DNA of 64,000 nucleotides from Candidatus Magnetocorallium paracelense (lineage in GTDB: Bacteria > Nitrospirota > Thermodesulfovibrionia > Thermodesulfovibrionales > Magnetobacteriaceae), in contig JAREWP010000010.1 of the NCBI GenBank assembly GCA_029001845.1, positions 22,559-86,558 of the forward strand, written 5' to 3'. The translations under genes and the position numbers were made by a program. Below, one piece after another: positions 49,229-57,366 of this stretch. Under the pieces are notes generated by a model. The model saw nothing but the letters and a program-made list of their open reading frames with translations, ran no database searches and had not been told where the DNA came from. Numbering within the stretch: position 1 is the stretch's first letter; the number at the start of each line of letters is the position of its first letter.

Positions 49229-50422
49229 ATGAAGCAAAAATTATTTGTAAAGGAATTCAAACCCATTGCATTGACTCTTGACAGGATAGGACCGTTTCGG
49301 GAATCTCCTTATGCCTTTGATTTCACCGATCAAAATTTGACACCTTGCAATTTTTACCTCTTAATTTCCAAAAACGGTTTTGGTAAAAGCACGGTACTGG
49401 AGACCTTTACCTGCCTTATGAATCTTCTCGGCCAAAGAGAGCCGAAACGCTACTGTTTTGAGGACTTAGATTACGGAACGGGACGCGCGCAGCTTGATAT
49501 CCGCCTCTGTGTTAACTATTCCGGTAAGGACAGGGCGTTTATACTATCCATTATTGCAGGACATATAGGCGAGGATGTCTCTCTTAAGTTATGGGATCGC
49601 GATCACTTGGAACGACATAACGCATCGGAATGGCTTCGTTTTGGTTTTATCAGTAGCTTTTCCGGGCATATCAAAAAAATAAAATTCAACCATGATTTCG
49701 TAGAGGATTTTCTGGCTACAATAGATACCGAAAAAGGCGCTCCCCCTGAAGGATTTAATGAAAGTGCAATGGATCTGCCAACGGTTTTAAGTTTTTCCGC
49801 ATATCGCGATATCCCCAAAATCGATCATCTCAGCGAAGTATCTTTTAAGAACAGATCGGAGCTTTTACAATTGAGCGCTCAAAAGAGGAGTGTCAGTGAG
49901 CCGAACAATTGGGGATATGAGCCGGTTCGGGCATTTTCGCCTCACAGTAGAGAGTGGTCCGATTCTCTTGATAACCTGTTGATCTGGCTCAAATGGCTTG
50001 GTGACGGCAGATTCGAAAAGGCTATAGACCTTATTAATAGGAATGTATTTGAAGAGTCCGACAAATTTATTAAAGGTATCGACAAAGCACGCCTGGAAGC
50101 TGTCATAAAAAACGGGGAATCCGATCATCGTCTCGATTGTCTTAGCAGCGGGGAAAAGAATATGGTGTTGCTTTTATTGCGTATCGGGGCGCATATGACC
50201 CAAAACACAATCATCCTTGTAGATGAGTTCGATATCCATTTACACATTCGATGGCAATACAGGCTATTCAAAATACTCAAGAGACTGGTGTCTCAAAATC
50301 CCGGATTTACCATTTTTGCGACTACCCATTCCACTGAAATACTGGAGACCTATGCGGCAAGTATAGACGTTATCGATGATGGTGTCGTTAAAGGCGGACA
50401 CTTAATAGAAGATTTGCATTGA
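49229..50422 (+). CDS. ABC-type ATPase paired with DUF4435
   Basis: A 397-aa RecF/OLD-like ATPase. Walker A is LISKNGFGKSTVLETF (about 46-60), the signature is CLSSGEKNMVLLLLRIG (about 305), Walker B is NTIILVDEFDIHLH (about 328) and the H-loop is FATTHSTEILE (about 370). It starts 15 nt after the FtsK fusion and ends 4 nt before the DUF4435 gene. ATPase-DUF4435 pairs occur in defence islands. Here the pair would be the effector of a DNA-modification system (inference). Confidence 0.85.
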   Translation: MKQKLFVKEFKPIALTLDRIGPFRESPYAFDFTDQNLTPCNFYLLISKNGFGKSTVLETFTCLMNLLGQREPKRYCFEDLDYGTGRAQLDIRLCVNYSGKDRAFILSIIAGHIGEDVSLKLWDRDHLERHNASEWLRFGFISSFSGHIKKIKFNHDFVEDFLATIDTEKGAPPEGFNESAMDLPTVLSFSAYRDIPKIDHLSEVSFKNRSELLQLSAQKRSVSEPNNWGYEPVRAFSPHSREWSDSLDNLLIWLKWLGDGRFEKAIDLINRNVFEESDKFIKGIDKARLEAVIKNGESDHRLDCLSSGEKNMVLLLLRIGAHMTQNTIILVDEFDIHLHIRWQYRLFKILKRLVSQNPGFTIFATTHSTEILETYAASIDVIDDGVVKGGHLIEDLH

Positions 50423-50426
50423 CTGT

Positions 50427-51317
50427 ATGGCGGAACTGAAGGAGATAACAAAGAGCGACATAGCCGGTTTTTATAAAGCCGGCGTAAAGGTTTATCTTGA
50501 GTCTGAAGACGATCTTTATATCCTGAGCAGAATATGGTTTAGCGAGTTTAACGATAAATTAAGCTTTGAGGCTGTATGCTCGGAAGGAGGCGCAGATGGC
50601 GGTTGTTTTCAGGTTATTAAGCGGGTTAATGACTCTTTAAACAGAGGAGTGCTCACATTTGGAATTGTTGACAGAGATGTCCTCATGTCCGACGATGAGC
50701 ATAGAAAAAGATTTTGGTGGGAAACGGACGATCATAAATTTTTAAGTAATTCGCCATATGGAGAAAATATTCATGTGCTTAAACGTTGGGAAATAGAGAA
50801 TTACCTGCTCAAACCCTTAGCCATTCAAAAATATGTTCACACCATACTACTCGTAAAGTCACCGCCGGATATCAACGCCAAAACATTCCTTAATCATGAA
50901 GAAGATTTAATTAACCTAACCTCTCTCAGTACTTTGGCAATGGAATTTAAAAGAAGCAATCCGAAACATCAATTCGGCAGAGGACTTAGCGGCTCTAAAT
51001 TGAAGCATGAGATATTAAGTCATTTGGATATCGATGATTCACAGCTTTCAAAGCATCGGCAAAAAATATCGGCCTTTACAAACGATATAAAGGAGAGTGA
51101 AGAGCGTTGGGACAAGATTACCAGGATGCTCGACGGCAAAAGGGCGCTTTATTATTTGACTGACAGAATACGGGAACTTGAGCCAAAGAAACTTAAGAAA
51201 ATGTGCCTTATGACAAATAAGGGACAGATAGCCATTCACATAGCCAACCTGAAATTAATCGACTATGAACTTTTGGATATAACAGGCCGTTATTATAATG
51301 GAGCCCTTGCTGCCTGA
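50427..51317 (+). CDS. DUF4435 protein (TOPRIM-like)
   Basis: A 296-aa protein. KVYLESEDDLYILSRIW (about 17-33) carries the conserved Glu, GGCFQVIKRVN follows, and LTFGIVDRDVLMSDDE (about 75-90) gives a DxD motif. RWEIENYLLKP is the DUF4435 hallmark. The arrangement resembles a TOPRIM nuclease fold. The C-terminal half is helical. It is the last gene of the six-gene operon and probably works with the preceding ATPase. Confidence 0.82.
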   Translation: MAELKEITKSDIAGFYKAGVKVYLESEDDLYILSRIWFSEFNDKLSFEAVCSEGGADGGCFQVIKRVNDSLNRGVLTFGIVDRDVLMSDDEHRKRFWWETDDHKFLSNSPYGENIHVLKRWEIENYLLKPLAIQKYVHTILLVKSPPDINAKTFLNHEEDLINLTSLSTLAMEFKRSNPKHQFGRGLSGSKLKHEILSHLDIDDSQLSKHRQKISAFTNDIKESEERWDKITRMLDGKRALYYLTDRIRELEPKKLKKMCLMTNKGQIAIHIANLKLIDYELLDITGRYYNGALAA

Positions 51318-51343
51318 CCTGATAAGCAGTAATCAAACCTGGA

Positions 51344-51443
51344 GTCATTCCGGCGGAAGCCGGAATACAAGGCGGTTTTGAACAATAAATCATATACGAT
51401 ACCTTGTTACAGTCGCCGGATTCCGGTTTTTCACCGGTATGAC
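51344..51443. repeat. REP-like palindromic element
   Basis: attccggc-ggaa-gccggaat (51347-51366) is a perfect hairpin. An inverted, diverged copy (attccggtttttcaccggta, 51420-51439) lies about 55 nt away, so the two halves also pair with each other. Such GTCATTCCGG-type paired hairpins are common intergenic REP elements. It sits just after the DUF4435 gene, at the end of the defence operon, and may limit read-through. The rest of 51318-51683 holds no gene. Confidence 0.75.
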
Positions 51444-51683
51444 GTGATTGCTTGTAGTTAATCAGCAATTTCTGTACCCTAAAAAACCGAGTCTTATCAT
51501 TATGTAACATCCATACTTTTTTTAGCTGAAGGCTGATAGATGACTGCTGTTTTTTTTGATGTATTAAGTGGAGTCAAGTGGAGGCCACTGTTCCTCTATT
51601 TCCTTACAACCGACTATACCCTCATCCCGCTCATTGTGTTTAGACGATAGAAAGTTATATAATCTGTGTTTATAGAGGAGGTT

Positions 51684-52952
51684 ATGAAAAAATCTAAAGT
51701 TGCAATACTCAGGACTTCACCGAAGACAGTTATTAACGATTATCATCGTTTAATGAACCTTGCCGATTATCAGGACACCCTGCCGAAAGATGTGGACACA
51801 TCTTTAAAAATCAATATTAGCTGGCACTTTTTCTATCCTGCCAGCTCTACTACTCCCTGGCAGTTGGAAGGTGTGATCAGAGCCATGAAGAGCGACGGTT
51901 TTGATCCCGGGAAAATCCATGCTTGCCATAATCGTACGGTTGTGATAGACGCCCGTTTCGGCGAGCGTGAAAATAAACATATCGATGTAATCAAAGCCCA
52001 TAACCTGAGAAATAAGCATCTTTACGAAGATAACGACTGGATACATATAAGAGATGCAGTGGGCGATCTGGCTGACAAATTTATTGCTCTCAACGATGTA
52101 TACCCCAAAGGATTTATGATTCCAAAGAGCTTTATCGGGAGTAACATTATACATCTGCCTACAATAAAGACCCATGTGTTTACAACAACTACGGGAGCTA
52201 TGAAAAACGCATTCGGAGGTCTTTTAAATGAAAGGCGTCATTGGACCCATCCCGTAATTCACGAAACCCTTGTAGATCTCCTGATGATACAAAAAAAGAT
52301 ACACAAAGGACTTTTTGCTGTTATGGACGGCACATTCGCCGGTGACGGACCGGGACCGAGATGCATGACGCCTTATGTGAAAAACGTAATTTTGGCGTCA
52401 GAGGATCAGGTGGCTATCGATGCAGTGGCCGCCAAACTCATGGGCTTCGATCCTCTAAGAGACATTAAATTTATTCGTATCGCCCATGACGCAGGTTTGG
52501 GGTGCGGCGATCCTCGAGAAATTGAAATAGAAGGTGACACAGACGCAGCGAATGAAAACTGGCATTTTGACGGGCCTTATAAGAAAATGACTTTTGCAAG
52601 CAGGATGCAACACAAAATTTACTGGGGTCCTCTGAAAGCGCCTGTGGAGTGGTCATTGAAGACCGTGCTTGCACCGTGGGCCTATATAGCAAGTGTGATT
52701 TATCACGATCTTTTTTGGTACCCCAGGCATCAGGAGATAGTAAACGAAATATTCAAAAGTGAGTGGGGGCGTTTATTTAAAAACTGGGACACCGTAGAGA
52801 TTTCACCGGATAATTTATTGTCCTTTACAGATAAAGAGGTTGATCGGATGGAATTGGAAAAGAATACCTCTAAATTACTAAAACAGGGGCTTAAAGTGTT
52901 GTCAACCTGTATTAAGGAATCGCCTGAGTTTTCTTTTCGCAAACACAGATAA
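51684..52952 (+). CDS. DUF362 domain protein
   Basis: A 422-aa protein from ATG 51684 (AGAGGAGG upstream). The open frame to 51666 adds only six residues. The DUF362 domain has FIGSNIIHLPTIKTHVFTTTTGAMKNAFGGL, AVMDGTFAGDGPGPR and ASEDQVAIDAVAAKLMGFDP. The usual ferredoxin clusters are not seen. A hydrophobic stretch near 330-350 and an amphipathic end follow. Function is unknown. It precedes a radical SAM gene by 23 nt, so the two likely act together. A -10 TATAAT lies upstream near 51655. Confidence 0.82.
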   Translation: MKKSKVAILRTSPKTVINDYHRLMNLADYQDTLPKDVDTSLKINISWHFFYPASSTTPWQLEGVIRAMKSDGFDPGKIHACHNRTVVIDARFGERENKHIDVIKAHNLRNKHLYEDNDWIHIRDAVGDLADKFIALNDVYPKGFMIPKSFIGSNIIHLPTIKTHVFTTTTGAMKNAFGGLLNERRHWTHPVIHETLVDLLMIQKKIHKGLFAVMDGTFAGDGPGPRCMTPYVKNVILASEDQVAIDAVAAKLMGFDPLRDIKFIRIAHDAGLGCGDPREIEIEGDTDAANENWHFDGPYKKMTFASRMQHKIYWGPLKAPVEWSLKTVLAPWAYIASVIYHDLFWYPRHQEIVNEIFKSEWGRLFKNWDTVEISPDNLLSFTDKEVDRMELEKNTSKLLKQGLKVLSTCIKESPEFSFRKHR

Positions 52953-52975
52953 ATATATAGACAAATAATTTTACC

Positions 52976-54202
52976 ATGTTCAAAAGTGTATTAAATTCAA
53001 TAAGTGTTGAGACAAAATATAAATATTTAACCTCTGCGACACATTATTTCGAGAATATAGGCAAATGGCCTTCCTTTTCACGAGCGAATGGATTTCTTTT
53101 AGGAAAACTGAAAGAGGCCAATAGCGCATTATTGGAGGAAGAGATAAAAGGCGGAAGCCCCGTGCTAAAGGCTTTACCCACTTATATTGGACTGGGTACG
53201 GATTATAAGTGTAATCTCAAATGCATTATGTGCGTTCAACGAACCGACGACTTCGCAAGCTGTAAAGATACCCCGCCCATTGAAGAGAAGTATCTTATCG
53301 ATTTTGCAAGGCAGGTCTTTCCCACGGCTCAGATATTTCAATTAAACACGGCCGGCGAACCGCTTATGTCAAGCAATTTCGAATTGGAATTGGAATTGGC
53401 CGAAATGTATCGTGTAAAACTAGACATCTTTACAAACGGCACCCTTCTTAACAGCAGGAAAGGCAGAATGGAACGTATCACAAGAAATGCGATTTGTATC
53501 TACTTCTCCTTCGATTCTCCAAATAAAGAGACATACGAGTCGATCAGAGTGGGGGCCGATTATGACAGGGTTGTTGAAAATATGGGAATCTTTGATAAAT
53601 ACAGAAAGAAAATGCCTTCCGATCAACAACCCCATTTTTGTATAACGATGGTGATTATGGCGAGAAACCTCCATGAAGTCCCCCAAATGGTTGGTTTCGC
53701 AAAGGAGATCGGCGCCGATTCATTGAATGTATCCTTTATCCATCCCCATACAGAGGAAATGCATAGCAGTGAATCCCTGGACAATCACAGGGAAAAGGTA
53801 AACGAGAATATACTTGCCGCAAGAGAGATCGCGAAGAAACTGGATATATACTTCAGCTCTCCGCCACTATTTCATATCGATAAAGAACTTGAGAATATAC
53901 CTGAAGAACAGGACGCATCGAACAGTGCAAAACCTGCGCCCGCCGAAGCGGATAAACCGGCAAAACTCAAATGGTGCCCCTTTTTATGGAGACGCGCATA
54001 TATAGATCATACAGGGAATATTTTCCCCTGCTGTGCTCCCAACCACCCTGTTGCGGGAAATATAAAAGACAATAGTTTTCAGGAAATATGGAATGGAGAG
54101 TTCTACCAAAATATGAGAAAAACGTTTTTGGGAGGGCCTTATTATGAGCCTTGTCGGGAGTGCAGCGAGAGCGGTTTTCTTTCGACTACGGGAATCGAGT
54201 AA
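52976..54202 (+). CDS. Radical SAM enzyme with SPASM domain
   Basis: A 408-aa protein. The core has DYKCNLKCIMC (CxxxCxxC, about 77-87), NTAGEPLMS and YFSFDSPNKETYESIR. The C-terminal SPASM-like segment has WCPFLWRRAYIDHTGNIFPCCAPNHP and PCREC for extra Fe-S clusters. It resembles MoaA-like enzymes found in glycan or peptide modification clusters. The substrate is not evident. It follows the DUF362 gene closely. Confidence 0.88.
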   Translation: MFKSVLNSISVETKYKYLTSATHYFENIGKWPSFSRANGFLLGKLKEANSALLEEEIKGGSPVLKALPTYIGLGTDYKCNLKCIMCVQRTDDFASCKDTPPIEEKYLIDFARQVFPTAQIFQLNTAGEPLMSSNFELELELAEMYRVKLDIFTNGTLLNSRKGRMERITRNAICIYFSFDSPNKETYESIRVGADYDRVVENMGIFDKYRKKMPSDQQPHFCITMVIMARNLHEVPQMVGFAKEIGADSLNVSFIHPHTEEMHSSESLDNHREKVNENILAAREIAKKLDIYFSSPPLFHIDKELENIPEEQDASNSAKPAPAEADKPAKLKWCPFLWRRAYIDHTGNIFPCCAPNHPVAGNIKDNSFQEIWNGEFYQNMRKTFLGGPYYEPCRECSESGFLSTTGIE

Positions 54203-54297
54203 ATTGATAGTCTGTAAAGCAGTATAATATTTAGTAATAGTTCAGCGATGCCTGACTAGGCGAAGCCGGAACCAAACAGAGCATAAGGAAAAAACAA

Positions 54298-54586
54298 CTC
54301 ACACAAAGACACTGAGACACAAAGTCTTTTAAAATTTCTTTTCATAAGCAGATATTTAAATATTTTATTTAACTGTTCACTGTTGTCTGAGGTCAGGGGT
54401 CAGTTAGAGCGAAAAGATTCCTTTGTTGTGATGGTTTTCATTGATGTAATGAACGTTTCTATGGTATACAGAGCCGTTTTCTTATTGAAATAAAAGGAAT
54501 TCCTTAAACAGACCTTCATACTTCGAACTCAGTGAACAGTTACTATTTTATTATCTTTTCTCTGTGTCTTTGCGTCTTTGTGTGAG
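54298..54586. repeat. Large inverted repeat of CACAAAGACAC units interrupted by a MITE-like element
   Basis: The left arm 54298-54324 and right arm 54560-54586 pair at 23 of 27 positions. The MITE-like element at 54370-54543 lies inside the loop. The arms belong to a simple repeat family (ctcacacaaagacactgag). Without the insertion, they would have been about 60 nt apart. Confidence 0.65.
54370..54543. mobile_element. MITE-like element, copy 2, with intact target duplication
   Basis: The ends TAACTGTTCACTG (54370-54382) and CAGTGAACAGTTA (54530-54542) are perfect 13-bp inverted repeats. The flanks TATTTTATT (54361-54369) and TATTTTATT (54544-54552) are an exact 9-bp direct repeat. There is no gene inside. 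It shares ends and internal blocks with the copy at 30126-30291. A 9-bp duplication is typical of several DDE transposase families, so an absent full-length element probably mobilised it. Confidence 0.82.
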
Positions 54587-54607
54587 ACAGAAATGAAGTG
54601 AAATAAT

Positions 54608-55855
54608 ATGAATAGAATTCAATTACCTTCCTATGAGGAGATATTTAAATACCTTCTCAGTTTTGACCTGTTCAGTCAAATGGGCAGGCCCGATGAGGGG
54701 GTTGCTTATGCAAAGGAGCACCTCCATCGGATCATAAAGACAGTGGAACTGCTTCCGCCCCTTGAAGGCCCTGTAAAGGTCCTTGAATTGGGCGCAACTC
54801 CCTATTATATGACTCTCATAATGCAAAAGTATTTGAATTATGACATTACGGCGGCCAATTTCGCAGATTATGAGTTCGGAGTCGTTTCCGACAAAGAGGG
54901 CCACACCACTGTCTCCAGCAAAGAGTTTGACGAGATTTACAAATTTACATATAAAATGTTTAATGTAGAACGAGATCCCTTTCCATATGAGGATGAAGAG
55001 TTCGATCTTGTATTATGCTGCGAACTCATTGAGCATCTGCTCCTCGATCCCAGCCACATGATAAGTGAAGCACATAGAGTATTAAAAGAAAACGGTTACA
55101 TTGTTGTTACCACTCCAAACTCCGCAAGGCTTGAAAATGTAATAAAACTGTTGCAGGGAAAAAATATCTATGACTGCTATTCCGGCAACGGGATATATGG
55201 TCGGCATAACCGTGAATATACAAGTGCAGAACTGGAAGCTCTTTTAAAATTACACAATTTCGAGCCAACTGTCCGTATAGACAACATTCATCAACACTCC
55301 GGGCTTTACAATTGGATTTGTCGTATCTCGGAGCGTTATAGGGACAATTTGTTTGGTATAGGCAGGAAGTACGGTGATCTGTTGCATTGCTATCCGGAAT
55401 GGCTTTATCTGCATCACTGGGGACGTCAGAAAGTTACATCCAATTCGATTGTAATGGGTAAAGCTGACATTTTGCAACTTGGCTCCGGCTGGTACGGTTT
55501 TGAAAATTGGCCTCCAGGTATCAGGTGGACAAGTCCCGAGGCAACGGTCTTTCTCAAACCTCTGGGAACTGAGAGCAAATTGATCCTTTCTGCTTTTTCC
55601 GGTCCCATCAGCACAACAGGTCGGATTATGGTAAATGGTGCAGAAATAGGAGTTTTCGATTCCAAACCGAACCATAGAAACGAGTTTGTATTCCCCCTGC
55701 CTGAAACTATCGGATCTTTCGTTGCAAACGGAACAGTCACACAGCTTGAAGTACGCCTCTTTATCGACACACCTTTTATTCCTAAAGACTTTGAAGAAGA
55801 ATCTATGGATAAGAGAGAGTTAGGTATCGCCGTTGAACGCATACGACTGGAATGA
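54608..55855 (+). CDS. SAM-dependent methyltransferase with C-terminal beta domain
   Basis: A 415-aa protein. The class I methyltransferase domain (about 55-230) has VKVLELGATPYYMTL, a loop NVERDPFPYEDEEFDLVLCCELIEHL and a post-motif HRVLKENGYIVVTTPN. The C-terminal third (about 295-415) looks like a beta-sandwich common in sugar-modifying enzymes (SPEATVFLKPLG ... MDKRELGIAVERIRLE). It likely methylates a surface glycan or its lipid-linked precursor. It is followed by a UbiA-type gene. Confidence 0.82.
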   Translation: MNRIQLPSYEEIFKYLLSFDLFSQMGRPDEGVAYAKEHLHRIIKTVELLPPLEGPVKVLELGATPYYMTLIMQKYLNYDITAANFADYEFGVVSDKEGHTTVSSKEFDEIYKFTYKMFNVERDPFPYEDEEFDLVLCCELIEHLLLDPSHMISEAHRVLKENGYIVVTTPNSARLENVIKLLQGKNIYDCYSGNGIYGRHNREYTSAELEALLKLHNFEPTVRIDNIHQHSGLYNWICRISERYRDNLFGIGRKYGDLLHCYPEWLYLHHWGRQKVTSNSIVMGKADILQLGSGWYGFENWPPGIRWTSPEATVFLKPLGTESKLILSAFSGPISTTGRIMVNGAEIGVFDSKPNHRNEFVFPLPETIGSFVANGTVTQLEVRLFIDTPFIPKDFEEESMDKRELGIAVERIRLE

Positions 55856-55876
55856 TATTGTAACTTATGGCGATTT

Positions 55877-57301
55877 ATGAGCGATAACACTCCGATTATC
55901 GTAGACCTCGACGGTACGCTGATTAAAACGGATATCCTTTGGGAATCCCTTATCCTTTTGGCAAAAAACTCCCCTTTAAAATTATTCTTTCTCCCCTTCT
56001 GGTTATCTAAAGGTAAGGCTTATTTAAAGAGCAAAATCGCCGATTCCGTTACACCCGATGTATCGGTTCTTCCATACAGCAGCGAGATCTCGGATTTTCT
56101 GAAAAAATCCAAAACAGAAAATCGAAGGATTGTACTTGCCTCGGCCTCGGACGAAAGGTTGGTAAAAAAGATCGCTTCCCATTTGGGCCTATTTGACGAT
56201 GCTTTCGGATCGACTGTGGAAAACAACCTGAGAGGTGAAAGGAAACTGGAGTTAATTAAAGAGATCACGAATGAGAACGGATTTGAGTATATAGGCAATG
56301 AAAAGGCTGATATTCCAATATGGAATGCCTCCAAAAGAGCATACGTTTACAGCAGTTCCCGGAGCCTGAGAAACAAAGTCTCGGAGAGGGAAAAAGGAAT
56401 TCATTTTTTTAGAAAACCGTCACCTGATATTATGGTTTTTTTTAGAGCTTTTCGCGTACACCAGTGGATCAAGAATATCCTTCTCTTTGTTCCTCTGGTC
56501 CTGGCCCATGACTTTTCGTTCGAAAAAATCATCACCCTCTTTGTTGCTTTTATCGCCATGAGTCTGTGTGCTTCCTCTGTATACATCATAAACGACATCC
56601 TCGATATCGAGGCTGACAGGCATCACCGGTCCAAAAGAAAACGTCCATTTGCCGCCGGAGAGCTGTCGATTCCTTCAGGTATAGCCATGTCTCTTCTTCT
56701 GTTAACTGCAAGCATCCTGTTAAGTTCCATACTTTCGCTGAATTTTCTATGGGTTTTACTCTCCTATTTCCTCTTCACTTCGATATATTCTCTCATCTTA
56801 AAAGAAACCCTTCTCTTGGACGTTATCGGGCTCTCGGCCCTTTATTCGTTAAGAATTTTCGCAGGCGGTGTAGTCGCCTCTGTTCCCATTTCCCAATGGT
56901 TTCTGGCCTTTTCGACCTTTTTCTTTCTCGATCTGGCCTTTTTGAAAAGGTTTATAGAGTTGAACGAATCTAAACTGCTAAACAGAACGAAACTAAAGGG
57001 AAGGAATTACTACACAGACGATCTGCAAACAATAAAGAGTTCAGGTATTTCCTGCGGCTATATCAGCGTACTGGTGTTTTATCTTTATATTACAGACAGC
57101 AGCACAGTTAACGAACTCTACAGAAACAAAGAGTGGCTGTGGCTCGTCGGACCTCTTCTGATTTACTGGCATACGAGAATGTGGATTTTGGCGCAGAGGA
57201 AAGGGATTGAGAGTGATCCTGTGTTGTTTACTGTAAAGGATTTGACAAGCTGGATTGTTTTGATAGGGATTGTTTTTGTAATACTAATAGGGGCCTTTTA
57301 G
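55877..57301 (+). CDS. HAD-family phosphatase fused to a UbiA prenyltransferase
   Basis: A 474-aa protein. Residues 1-165 are a HAD domain with IIVDLDGTLIKTD (nucleophile Asp) and LASASDERLV. Residues 180-474 are UbiA-like with eight or nine membrane helices, INDILDIEADRHHRSKRKRPFAAGEL (Mg-binding NDxxDxxxD) and the second acidic region. The family includes decaprenyl-phosphate phosphoribosyltransferase-like enzymes that transfer a phosphosugar to a polyprenyl phosphate, followed by a phosphatase step. This suits sugar-carrier lipid synthesis near glycan genes. Confidence 0.88.
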   Translation: MSDNTPIIVDLDGTLIKTDILWESLILLAKNSPLKLFFLPFWLSKGKAYLKSKIADSVTPDVSVLPYSSEISDFLKKSKTENRRIVLASASDERLVKKIASHLGLFDDAFGSTVENNLRGERKLELIKEITNENGFEYIGNEKADIPIWNASKRAYVYSSSRSLRNKVSEREKGIHFFRKPSPDIMVFFRAFRVHQWIKNILLFVPLVLAHDFSFEKIITLFVAFIAMSLCASSVYIINDILDIEADRHHRSKRKRPFAAGELSIPSGIAMSLLLLTASILLSSILSLNFLWVLLSYFLFTSIYSLILKETLLLDVIGLSALYSLRIFAGGVVASVPISQWFLAFSTFFFLDLAFLKRFIELNESKLLNRTKLKGRNYYTDDLQTIKSSGISCGYISVLVFYLYITDSSTVNELYRNKEWLWLVGPLLIYWHTRMWILAQRKGIESDPVLFTVKDLTSWIVLIGIVFVILIGAF

Positions 57302-57366
57302 TTAGAATGTAAAGTAATTTGTTCGAAAACGCACATAATCAATAGAACATGCGCAATAAAGCTTTG

